Source of the DNA: Mermis nigrescens
Taxonomy: Eukaryota > Nematoda > Enoplea > Mermithida > Mermithidae
Length of the DNA stretch: 64,000 nucleotides
Reading direction: 5' to 3'
NCBI GenBank assembly: GCA_036768485.1
Contig: JAVLUZ010000253.1
Location: 80,469-144,468 of the forward strand
Shown: piece after piece, positions 23,291 to 33,758 of the stretch
Layout: each line of letters starts with the position of its first letter
How positions within the stretch are numbered: position 1 is the first letter of the stretch
Translations under genes and position numbers: made by a program
Notes under the pieces: model-generated
What the model was told of the DNA's origin: nothing
The model's input: only the letters and a program-made list of their open reading frames with translations
The model's database searches: none

Positions 23291-24268
23291 CCAGCTGAAT
23301 TTGTCCACTGTATCTCTGCCTATGATGGTATAAAAGGAACATCAGTCTTATATGGATCACTAGCAAAATCTAAGTCAAATTTGGCACAGATGCAGGGCAT
23401 TAACTTTCTGAATAATTTTAAATTTGAGGATGGTCAAATCATAGCCTGGAAGGCTTATAGCATTGGCTCAGGAATGCTAATTCCTGAAAATTCCTGGAAA
23501 GGCAAGCATGGAAAATGTACATTTACCCCAATTTTAATTTACCACCAGAGTAGATTGCCGAGTCAGATTTCATTGTCCAATCTGTGGATACCTATACAAG
23601 ACAAGAGAAGTCAGGAACTTTCAACAAGAGCCAATTGTACTTCTGACAATGCCCATGATACAGGTGCAAATCTTTTCCTGTGCCCTGTAAGCGGATGCTT
23701 GAAGTGTTATCCAATGTTGCAAGAACTGGATGACCATCTAGATCTAGGATTCCATCAATATCAACCCGAGAGGCAAACTTTACGTGATGCAGCAGTAACA
23801 ACATATGTTAATACAATAGAGCAACGGCACTTGACACCTAGGCTAGCTAGCTTAAATGAAGTTCTGCAAAATCAATGGCAAACATATTCCACCGACAATA
23901 ATATTGATCATTTAGAAGCGGGGTGGGCCTTACAGCAGCGCAGAATATGCAAAGCTTTTTCTGAAAAGCAGCGCCAATTCCTTATCCAGAAATTTGACTA
24001 TGGTGTGCAGAATCGCCAGAAATATGACCCGCAAGATGTGGCGAAAGAAATGCGAAGCTTGCCACAGTTTAGCTCATCAGAATATCTTACATGGCAACAA
24101 ATAGCAAATTTTTGGTCGCGTGAAGCCAGAAAACGAGAATCAGAGGAAGCAGCGCAAGATGTGACTGATGAATGCCCAGAGGATGAATTTATGGCTGACC
24201 CAAACCTTGAATTAGAGTCTGAAGAAATTGAAGATGTTCTGCTGCACAGTGACTGTTTTGATGTCTGA
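23291..24268 (+). pseudogene. Transposase-like protein, C-terminal part
   Basis: The frame is open from 23261 and becomes protein-like at the inner edge of the left TIR, well upstream of the first ATG at 23390. In order: a segment with ISAYDGIKGTSVLYG, NNFKFEDGQIIAWKAYSIG, a C2H2-type finger (CPVSGC ... H-x5-H, with DDHLDLGFH), a helical segment AFSEKQRQFLIQKFDYG that may be a homeodomain-like fold, and an acidic C-terminus. From memory, this combination occurs in large, uncharacterised protein families of cnidarians, sponges and molluscs whose N-terminal half looks like a DDE nuclease; that half is missing here. It is probably the remnant of the element's own transposase after an internal deletion. 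No stop or frameshift within the surviving part. Confidence 0.6.
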
Positions 24269-25053
24269 ATTTGTCGTAACAATTTGTCGCATGATATTAA
24301 GTCCTCATAGTCCATTCCTGATCCTAACTCAACTTTTTATGGAATAGCTTTGAATGATAGCATCTATGTCCAAGTAATCCAAAGCAAGATTTATATATGT
24401 ACATTTGTCACTGTTTGAGTAATCTTTTATATGAGTCCATAAGCTGAGTTCTCTACAGCCAAGCTTGCATCTTTTGCACTTCTCAATACAAAGTAGATAT
24501 TGCTTCAAAAATGTTTACTTTTAGTATGGCCCTTCTAAAAGCTTGAACTTAATCAACTTGCTATCTTCCTTTGCTTTAAAAAATTTTATTTCAATTCTTC
24601 TTATGCGAAGAAACTGACGTTAGCTACATGCTTACATTCACAACAAATCAATCCATACCTACGAGTAGGTAAACTACAGATGTAATTGGGGCAAAGTGAA
24701 ATCCCATCAGAATTAATTATCTTCAGATATACAACTGAGCAAGCTAAAAAATAAGACAACTCTTAATAGTCATGCTTCGAGAAATTGGGTGTTGTTCTCT
24801 TATTATGCGCTGAATATGGTGAGGTGCAGTAAAATTGTGTTAATTTCCTATAATGAATGATCCCCTAGAACATAGAAAGGTTTTTGAGTGTATCCAGTCA
24901 TGTGTCATAGTAGTATTTACTTAATGATCCGTTGCTCAAGAAGTGGTTTAGCAATATTTTTATTTTTTACCAATGACGCAAAAGGGCTTACAGTAACAAT
25001 GTGTTAAAATTTTAATAATTTCCCATGTCTAATGCAGGAGTTATAATTGGAAA
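24269..25053. other. 3' interior of the TTAA element
   Basis: AT-rich non-coding sequence between the stop codon and the right TIR. A partial extra TIR-like module (ATGTCTAATGCAGGAGTTATA) sits at 25020-25050. No other feature seen. Confidence 0.5.
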
Positions 25054-26154
25054 GAAGAATTTTGTGTGCTGATAATCAGCCATTCCTACCTGACTTGCAC
25101 TTACGCTAAGGGCCACTGTTCAATCAGAAATTTGACAACTTTCATATTCTTTTGCCGATAACATCATAAGACTAAGTAAATTATTTTACCAAAATTTTAA
25201 GAGTTGGTCTTACCTTACTTGCGAGATATAACGTCTAAAAGAAAAGTTTTGGGCAAGAACAATTGTGTAACTCACAATAAATGGTCTTGCGTGAAGACTC
25301 ATTGCTCAAATAGTGGTCCTTTAATTTTTTTTATTTTTTGCCAAATATATGTCACATCTAAGTGCCACATTATACCAAAATTTTGGAATCACCCGCATCT
25401 AGTATAGGAGTTATAGGACAAAATGCGAAATTTTTAGTGCACATAGTCAAACTTTTACATATTCAGTCTTACATAATTTCTCAACCCGTCAAACTTGTGG
25501 ACTTATCAAAGTGATTATCCAAAGCCAAAATCTAGCTCTTTCATTTGAAAACAATGTTGACTCTAATATCTTGCGTTGTTAAGAAGTTATAGTTATAAAA
25601 GTAAATCTACTCTTTTCTGACAAAAAGTGTCGATTTTTCAAACTTTGAGGTTGATGTTCCAAGCGAAAAATGGTTTTTGTACAAAACGTTCTACACCATG
25701 TTGCTCAGAATGAAAAACTGTACAACATACGTCAAAATGAGGATAGGTTATTTTTTAACTGTTCCGCCCTTACTACATCGCTGGGTTGATTCTTACGAAA
25801 TTGACTCTTAAGTTTACACCGAGGAGCATTTTGCGCCCAGAGCGTCGTAGATGATGAATTTTTTTAAAATGTTCTCCGTAAGGTCAGAATAGCAGAATCT
25901 GACCTTTAAACTTTTCTACAGCCAGTGTTTGTTGAGATATGAAGAGGTGAACTTTGAATTCTACCTACACCTATTTTCTAATGCCGATAGATAACTCCGT
26001 ATTGCATATTGTTTGATCAGATTTTCCTTATTTCAGAGGTTTTTGGCTCTTTTTAATAAATAATTATTTTTATCATCATAAATGCACTATTCTAAAACTT
26101 CAGTAGAATGATGAATATTTTTCAAAATAGTATAATCAAGCTTAAACCTTCCGA

Positions 26155-26240
26155 TATGTCGAGTTGGCGCAGTGGTTGACAACTCCGTTCACGGATGCGG
26201 TCTTAAGAAAGAATGATGGTTCAAATCTTCTGAATGCTGA
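26155..26240 (+). other. tRNA-related sequence at the end of repeat X
   Basis: Contains a plausible pol III box A (TTGGCGCAGTGGTTGACAAC) and, about 50 bp on, a box B-like GGTTCAAATCT. The first half recurs in reverse at 17600-17652 beside the other copy of X. The acceptor and anticodon stems do not pair well, so this is a tRNA-derived or SINE-like module moving with the repeat, not a functional tRNA gene. Confidence 0.35.
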
Positions 26241-27312
26241 CTTTTTCATTTTTAATTCTCTTGGCAAAACCATGCACTTCATTTGTTTTATTCATCTATT
26301 TAGGTTCTGCAGATAGCATTTTTTTGTTTTTTAAATTTCGCCTCAGTTCTCGAATGGGAGTGTGAAGAGTGCAAAAATCTGGGGGTGAAAAGACACATTT
26401 TGGCCGAGTTTTCGACTTGTTTATGTCTGCCAACAACTCCGGTTATGAGTTGTAGGAAATTTTTTTCTGACAGATATATACTACGGATCAAGGGCTATCT
26501 TTTGCTTACCAGCAAACTTTTCTACAATCAATACGCAGTTAATACCAGGGTTTTAAACTTTACACTCTAGTGGATGAGTAAAAAAACAGGTTTTGTCCAA
26601 GATTTCTCTGCAAATTTTTTCGGTTATGAGTTGGGATGAATTGAATAAAATAGAAATAAGGTAACTTCTGATGGCTACACGTCAAAGCAAGCCGCGTTCA
26701 AAAAAACGTAATATTGAGTTGTTTATGGGGTGTAAAGTTCGAAATCTGAGGTGTAAAGTGGGTGAATAAAACGGGGTTTTTTTCGTATTTTATTGGTTAA
26801 TCATATCAAATATTTTGCGGAACATAAGTTTGGCTCATACAAACGTACTACAATCAAAGGCAACAAACTGGCCCGAACCTTATTTATTTACATTCAATGG
26901 GGCGTTAGGTTCAGATTTTTAAAATTTAAATTTACAATGTGGTGGACAGTGGAAAATACGTATTTGTACATTTTTTGTTCGCCACTTTCTCTGTTCAGAA
27001 GTCGGGCGAGGTCGAATAGGATAAAAATAAAGTACTTTCTAAGGAGTAAGCGTCACAGCGAATTGCGTTTGTTTACATCAGTATTTAGCTTTTTCGGGAG
27101 GTGTAAAGTCAAAGAAATGGGGAGTTAAACGTGTTTCTGTCTTGTTTTTTTCTGCCAAGTTCTGGGCTATGAGTCTGGACATAATCTCAAGTCTTAAAAT
27201 GAACCAGAAACCAAATGTGATACGCCAGTTTGTTTGCACACAACAGTGGTGTAAAGTGGTTGACATGTGATATTTTTTGATATACTGAAATCACGCTAAT
27301 AAAAAGTAGTAT
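26241..27312. other. Non-coding segment with GTGTAAAG motifs
   Basis: About 1 kb without a recognisable gene. It has spaced GTGTAAAG/CTTTACAC motifs (near 26560, 26738, 26753, 27102, 27250) and repeated phrases such as GGTTATGAGTTG, suggesting degenerate internal repetition. It lies between repeat X copy B and element Y within the insertion that splits LINE-A. Confidence 0.5.
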
Positions 27313-28046
27313 ACTAGCAAATAAAAATGCTCCGATGGAACAAAAAAGATGAATATACCTGGAATTGTGGATTATTAAGGGATGTAAAAGGAGGGGACTA
27401 GGAAAAATCTACTTAAAGTCGCAAAATCTGCTAAAAATCACACTTTCTCTAAGCAACGCAAAAAATCGAAGTATATTCTACGGCTTCTAAAAAAGTGTCT
27501 TTTTAAAATAATGTTCAAAGTTTCAGATAAGACTGTATAAACGAAATATGTAATGTTTATTTTTAAAATTGCTGGCAAGTAGCAACGCTAACTAGCTTTA
27601 GTATCCTGATTGATAGAAAACTAAGTGGTATTGTATTTAAAGTTGTTTTATTTTGTTTTGAGCATTAAAGCAAGCAAAGCAGGGGCCGATTGATTAGTGC
27701 ACACAATCGTTAAGGGCATGCTAGTGTACCTACATTTAGTCTGTTTCAAGTCAACTTACGCGTTTCCTACTGTTTTAAACCATTCAGTTCAATCGGCTTA
27801 GAGACTGTTAGCTTTACTCAACATGCGTAGCTAATGTGCTTGTTTTTCAATCATTTTATGGTTAAATGTATCTAATCTGTTGGCTGCAGAATATACTTCG
27901 ATTTTTGCCTTGCTTAGAGAAAGTGTGATTTGTAGCAGACGTGCGACTTTAAGTAGATTTTTCCTAGTCCCCTCCTTTACATCCTTAATATTCCCACAAT
28001 TCCAAGTATATTCATCTTTTAGTTCCATCGTAGCATTTTTATTTGC
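27313..28046. mobile_element. Inverted-repeat element Y
   Basis: A 734-bp element with TIRs of ~175 bp: CTAGCAAATAAAAATGCTCC at the left and its complement ending ATTTTTATTTGCTAG at 28046. TIRs share GGAGGGGACTAGGAAAAATC and AATCGAAGTATATTCT. The right tip abuts LINE-A exactly where the older fragment resumes. No transposase. A related right half occurs at 61590-61766. Confidence 0.8.
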
Positions 28047-28440
28047 TAGTTAGAAAAATGTTTAAATATCCTTATACAATTAGCGCATACTTGTATTTGG
28101 GTGACAAGAAATGATTTAGAAAAGTATGACAAATTAGTTGATATTTGGAGATATTTTGTTACAATAATAAAGAATTATTTTCACTGGTGGAAACGCATTC
28201 ATCGATAATGATATTACAGCTAAAATTAAAGATTTGTTGCTCAATGAAAGTTAAAAAAATGCTATTTAGTGACTACCATGTGCTTTGACTAACCCTTGCA
28301 GCGTTTATTGTATTACATTTGTATAGTATTTTTGTTCGAAAGATTTATTAATTTTTATACTATACCCCTCTTAGCTTTATTGTTAAGCGCCCCTTCTCTT
28401 CGTGGCGCGAACCGATTTTTTCTAATAATAAAAAAACACA
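28047..28440 (+). pseudogene. LINE-A fragment, right half with 3' tail
   Basis: Resumes the fragment broken at 21892. It matches 33455-33511 and 33761-34093 of the long copy: ORF2 C-terminus (with the CACTGGTGGAAACGCATTC stretch), stop, then the 3' UTR ending TAATAATAAAAAAACACACAC. Unlike the long copy it lacks the MITE at GACAAGAAATG, giving an empty-site control. The next LINE-A copy begins directly in its ACAC tail. Confidence 0.85.
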
Positions 28441-28599
28441 CACCGCGCTATTCGGTCGGTTTTGACTATTGCTCAATAATTTTATGTGTGTGCGTACATT
28501 TCCGTCATTCCAATTGTTTGTGTACTATTTCATGCGCCGGATACATTGGAAAATAAGTGCAAGCATATTTGATTTCGCGTTGAACTTTGTCAATTTTGA

Positions 28600-30022
28600 T
28601 TTAATATAACGGAAAATATTGAAAATACGGATATTCAAATCGATAACGAAGACGAAAATTTCGAATCTACACGAGTATCGGCTTTTTTGAATTTGGAACG
28701 TAATAAATTGACTGATAGAAAATTGATTGATATTATTCGATCGATAAGTGCGTCAAATTCGACTGATAGAAAGCCATTATATATCTTTAGAACTGCAGCT
28801 CAAACGTTGAAACTTATATTTGGAAATGAATCGGCTAGAGAATATGCAGCTACAGAAGGTCTACTTATTTTCGACGTGAGAGTCATTGTCGAACGTCCGA
28901 AACCGATACGACGCGATCGGACAATTTATATATACGGTATGCCTATTACGGAAGATACGCGAAAAATATCTTTTTATCTGGAAAAAACTTTGAAATTAAC
29001 TGTTAAATCGGATTTTCGATGGCTTGTTTATGCGGATACGGATATTCGCAACGGTGGGAGATCTGTAATTATCGAATCTGATTTAAATATTGAAATTCCG
29101 GGTTTTGTATGGTACAGTAGTGATTCATGCAAAACTGCTCGAAAAATTGCTTTATGGCACGTTAATATGCCCATTTATTGTCGACGTTGTATGACCAAAG
29201 GTCATACTTCGAAGGATTGTACACAAACTATTGATAGACCCGCGATTAAAACGTATGCGAATGCTGCATCTTTTCTGCGAAATCGACGTGAATCAGATGC
29301 GGTTGCGAAGCCATCTTTCGCGGAAATTTTATCCAATAAGTATGATACGCAAACATTACTTAGCAAAAATATGCCATTGAAATTGTCTGCCCCTAACGTC
29401 AACACAAACAGTGGTTCGAAATCAGCGAGCATCGACGAAAAGATCTTCCCTTTCTATACTAAAACCGATGTTTTATCGAATCATTTCGAATGCGATTTTA
29501 CCGTAAATAATAACAAATATAGTACCACGGAACAATATTTATTCAGTGAAAAAGCGAAACATCAAGGTGATACCGAAGCATGTAAACGGATAATGAATAA
29601 TAGAGCAGCGCGATACGCTAAGGAAATTGGTGAAAAGGTCGTTTGGCCAGACTTGACGAGCTGGCGCGATTTCGCGAAAAGTAAACTTTTGATTGCGAAC
29701 GAGGCAAAATTTTACCAAAATAAAGATTTGCGGAAATTTTTATTCGAAACGTCGCCAAAAAGTCGAGGCTAGCCCTAGCGATTTATTTTGGGGCGTCGGC
29801 TTGAGAAAAACTGATCGACGTGTTAATAATCCGTTTTACTGGAGAGGAGAAAACGTTATGGGGTCACTGCTTACAGATTTACGAGATGAGATGATGTCTA
29901 GATCAGAATTTTTGGACGAGGTAAAAGAAATAAACGAATCGACGAATTTTATCAGCACGAGTAAAAGAACGCTTAGCGGTTCGGACGGTGAAGACGAAAA
30001 TCGTAAAAGACTTAATTCGTAG
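28600..30022 (+). pseudogene. LINE-A ORF1: CCHC zinc knuckle + NADAR domain
   Basis: Open from 28600, with no ATG near the start; ACG at 28606 may be a lost ATG. In order: an N-terminal region with an RNA-binding feel (YIYGMPITEDTRKISF), a CCHC knuckle CRRCMTKGHTSKDC at about 29179-29220, a basic/serine linker, then a NADAR (YbiA/DUF1768) domain from about 29445 (FPFYTKTDVLSNHF, TTEQYLFSEKAKHQGD, AKEIGEKVVWPDLTSW). A one-base gain in the A5 run at 29757-29761 shifts the frame. The rest of NADAR follows in the next frame (VEASPSDLFWGVG, W-x-GEN-MGSLL) to a TAG at 30020. NADAR proteins act on ADP-ribose or related nucleotide substrates, including N-glycosidase activity; a role in retrotransposition is unknown to me. 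CpG-rich compared with ORF2. Confidence 0.8.
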
Positions 30023-33000
30023 ATTTACATTTTTCTGTCATTAAATAGCTTTAAAATTAAGCAACAGAAATTTGACTCGTATTCTGTAGTAACATTAAAT
30101 GTAGGTGGATTTAAGAATAGGAGACAGAAAATAATTGATTTATTTGAAATACTCAAAAATTTGAGTTTAATTGTTTTACAAGAAACACATTTTTATAATA
30201 AAAGAGAAAGTTTATTTTTTGATAATGTTTTTGAAAAACATTTCCAAATTTATCATAGTTTTGCAGAACAGCGTTTTTCTGGGATAACTTTATTGATAAA
30301 TAAATTATTTTCTATAGAAAAATGTGATAAGCTTTTTGAAATTCCTGGTCGTTGTCTTGCTTTTAATTTGAAGATTGTTGGAATAGATTTTTCATTAATT
30401 GGATTATATGCTCCTGCTAAAAGAAATGAAAGAGTTCAATTTTTTAAATTTTTAAAGAATATTTTAATGAGATATGAACATTACGATGAAATTATTTTTG
30501 CCGGTGATTTTAATTTTGTAGAAGATTCAGAAAAGGATAGAATGCCTAAATGGACTGGAAGAAATGAAATAGGGAAAGTAGAATTTGATGAAATTAAACA
30601 GGATTTTTTAGTAGTAGATCTCTGTGAACATAAGCGGGAAAAATTCTTTACTTTTACGTCGACACAGCATAGTTTATCTAGAATAGATAGAATATATTGT
30701 ACCGATTATATGCGGAAAAATCTAATAAGACATTATGTTATTAATATAAGTTTTTTGCAACATAAAGCAGTTATTGCTAATTTTTTATCGGATAAATCTG
30801 CTTTAATAGGTCCATCTTTTTGGAAGATGAATGTTTTACTTTTGAAACAAAACAATGAATTAAAAAAATCGTTATTAGATATTTTAGAGGTATTTTCGAA
30901 AAAAGATAATTATCATTTTTTGTTAAAACAATGGGAATCAATGAAAATTAAGATCGCAGAAAAATGTAAGCAAATTAGTATTGAAGTTTCTAGACGGAAA
31001 AAGAAAGTGAGATTTTTTCTAGAAAAAGACATTGAATTTTTGAAAGAAAAGCTTTCTTTTTTCCCAAATAATTTAATGCTTATGAAAGAGTTAAATCAGA
31101 AATTAAAAGTAATGAGTGATTATGAACTAGCTGAAATAAATTCTCGTCTTCATAAGACGCATTATCAAAATTTGATCTTAGATAGGCATACAATGATAAC
31201 GGCTAAGCAAGCGCTAAAATCTTCTGCTTCTTTTAGGCGTATGACATGCATTAAAAAATTAGATGGTTCAGTAATTAATGATCAATTTGAAATTCTGAGA
31301 GAAGTGAAAAATCAATATAGCGTTATTATGAAGGAATTTGGTACTAATAAAAACGCTATTAAATATTTTATGGACTGTGAGAATTACCCTAAGTTAAATG
31401 AAGATAATAATAATTTAGAAGCTGAAATAAGTGAAGATGAAATTAAAATTGCTGTTAAAGGATTAAAAATGGGAAAATCGCCAGGTAGTGATGGAATTTC
31501 TGCTGAATTTTACTTAATGTTTTTAGATGAAGTTATACCGATCTTATATAAAGTTTTTAATAGTATTTGTGTAATAGGTGAATTAACACCGTCAATGTAT
31601 AAGGGAATAATTAGTCTAATATATAAAGGAAAAGGAGATAGAGCTTTACTAAGTAATTGGAGACCTATTACTTTATTGAATGTTGATTATAAAATTTTTA
31701 CAAACATTTTGTATAATCGAATAAAGGTAGTTTCTCCTAAATTAGTTAATTTTAATCAGATATGCGCAGTTCCATCGAGGAATATAAGAGATGGAATTTG
31801 TGCTATATTTTCGTTTATATTAGCAATAAATGATAATAAATGTTCAGGTTTGATTTTATCAGTTGATCAGAAATCTGCCTTTGATGTGATAGAATGGAAT
31901 TATTTGGAAAAAACCTTAGAGTATTTTAATTTTCCATTAAGATTTCGTACTATCATAAATGCTATATATTAAAAAGGGAAAGTTTTTTCATCAGTTTTAA
32001 GTTAATGGCTTTTTATCTCCTTGTTTTTCAAATTGGAAGAGGGATAAGGCAGGGTTGTCCATTATCACCAATTTTATACGTATTAGCTGCAGAACTTTTT
32101 TGTAATAAAATTAGAAATAATCCTGATATATGCGGAATTTCATTAATAAATGATGAAATTAAATTGAGTAATTATGCTGATGATACTAATTTTATACTAA
32201 AAGTGTTGCTTCTATTGGAAAAATTTTTGAAGAATATGACAAATTTAGTGAGGCTAGTGGGGCCTCCTTAAATTTAGAAAAGACACAATTTTAATAATTC
32301 GTGAGAATCATATTGTTTCTGAAGATTATAAAAAATATCTGGTTGATGAAATTACAATTTATGGAATAATTTTTAATAACACAGTTTTTGCAGAAAATTC
32401 TAATTCTAATAGTGTTGAAAGCGTTCTGCATAAGTTGATGAAGTCAACACCGCATTGTGAATTTTCTCTAAAGCAAATTTTATTGATACATATTTTTTCA
32501 AAAATGTGGTACATTGCAACATTCATTAGACCACCAAATAAGATGATTAAATTAGCGAATAGAGCGGTTCAAAAGTTTTTATGGTATTCTGCACGTAAGC
32601 CAAAAATTAAACGTGAGATAATTCAAAATTCTGCGAAATCAGGAGGAATTGGGATAGAAAATATAGAGAAAAAAGTCGACGCAATGAGACTTATGTTTTT
32701 ATTTAAGTTACATAAGCTTGAAATTCAAATTTGGTACGATTTTTTATGCTAAAATACATTCAATTGAAATTCATGGATTCAGTGGGCTTGGAATTCAGAA
32801 ATTTTACGCCTTATTTCAAGGAACTTTTATACGTGGAAGAAAAATGTCATTTTGCATATAATCAGTCATTTTAATTTAGAAGGTTCGGTTTATGATCCGA
32901 AAACATTTCAACAAAATTCCTTTATTCAAATATTGTTGAAAAATCTTTTGATTTAGCAATTAAAAAGCTTTTAATTAAATGGAATAATTTTTTAGGATAT

Positions 33001-33116
33001 GAAATTAATTTTGTTTCTTACTCTAGGCTGAATTTTCCGAGAGAAATTAAAGGATATGTTAGAGATATTACATTTTTGTTTTTTAAATAATGCATTACAA
33101 ACTCGTTACCGATTAC

Positions 33117-33249
33117 GTGAGCGCAATCTATTTGCCTGTGTGTCCAGGACATTTCGCATTTTACACTATGCTATTTTATTTTCCTTGCGACTTTGTTTTA
33201 CCCTTGTGTTTTTTTCCGAATAAAGTATTAGTATTAGTATAGTATTAGT
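33117..33249 (+). mobile_element. 5'-truncated LINE-B 3' end nested in LINE-A
   Basis: About 133 bp nearly identical to the 3' UTR and tail of the CR1-like LINE at 46742-46857 (GAGCGCAATCTATTTGCCTG, TGTGTCCAGGACATTTCGCA, CCGAATAAAG, then TATTAG repeats). The older LINE-A fragment at 21680 shows the uninterrupted ACCGATTAAGTCGATGG. This is an extreme 5' truncation from target-primed reverse transcription. Confidence 0.85.
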
Positions 33250-33511
33250 AAGTCGATGAAGAAACGTTACGTCTTCTTGTGAGTATTGTTTTATTTATTT
33301 GGAGTAATTTTACTGAAGTAAATGTTCATGCTTTATTAGATTGCGAACGTCTTCGAATGTTTTGGCAAAAATTTTCTGGTGTTTTGATGCGAAATAATTT
33401 ACAAGTTTGTTTAGAAAATAAAGTTTTTGGGTACATCATATCAGATAATTTATTAGAAAAATGTTTAAATATTCTTATACAATTAGCGCATACTTGTACT
33501 TGGGTGACAAG

Positions 33512-33758
33512 CACACATGGGCGTGGGGGGGTTTGGGAGCGGTATGCACTCCCAGAAGCTGAAATACCTTCCCCAGAAATCAAAATACCTCCCAGAAATT
33601 TTTTTGCATTTTTAGCAATTTTTTGATGCCATTGGATAGTGCTTGATGAGAAACGTCGAAAAATGGTGTTTTAATCGCCATACGACCACTTTAAGACCAT
33701 TTTTTGACCTTTGAAAATTTTTTCACCCCCCCCCGAATTCCGGTGCTGCCCACCTATG
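33512..33758 (+). mobile_element. hAT-like MITE hM, copy 3, with 8-bp TSD
   Basis: 247-bp element from CACACATGGGCGTGG to CTGCCCACCTATG. The flanks are GTGACAAG and GAGACAAG (7 of 8 match), and the sister LINE-A fragment at 28110 has a single GTGACAAG: direct proof of insertion with an 8-bp duplication. Termini pair as CAYAC(N)TGGGC. The interior has a C-rich block with AGAAATCAAAATACC, the core GCCATTGGATAGTGCTTGAT and CCATTTTTTGACCTTTGAAA. No coding capacity. An 8-bp TSD points to hAT (P elements also make 8 bp). Confidence 0.9.

Larger units (their letters stand above)
22548..25807 (+). mobile_element. TTAA-target DNA transposon with ~740-bp TIRs
   Basis: A 3260-bp element flanked by TTAA (22544-22547 and 25808-25811) and inserted in repeat X, where copy A shows the unoccupied site (TAAA). 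Terminal inverted repeats span about 22548-23290 and 25054-25807, with tips GAGTCAATTTC. Inside each TIR are related modules (for example CTCAAAATTTTGATAAA and CTCAAAATTTTGGTTAA), so the TIRs are themselves repetitive. The interior encodes only the C-terminal part of a larger protein. TTAA duplication is typical of piggyBac and Kolobok, but the protein resembles neither in anything I can see, so the superfamily stays open. Confidence 0.85.
21893..26150 (-). mobile_element. Repeat family X, copy B (reverse, split)
   Basis: Reverse-complement copy of X, beginning at the right-end hairpin (TCATAGGTTGCGCGATAG) inserted in the LINE-A fragment and running to AAGCTTGATTATACTATTTTG and CCGATATGTCG near 26150. 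It is interrupted at 22548-25807 by the TTAA element. X sequence on the two sides joins at the point matching 16125 in copy A. Confidence 0.8.

Noticed and set aside
23326..23342. TATAAAAGG as a TATA box for the coding remnant at 23390
   Set aside because: The protein-like reading frame runs through it from 23291, so it is more likely coding sequence of a truncated gene.
26155..26240. Functional tRNA gene
   Set aside because: Box-like motifs exist, but the stems do not pair convincingly and the first half is shared with a dispersed repeat.
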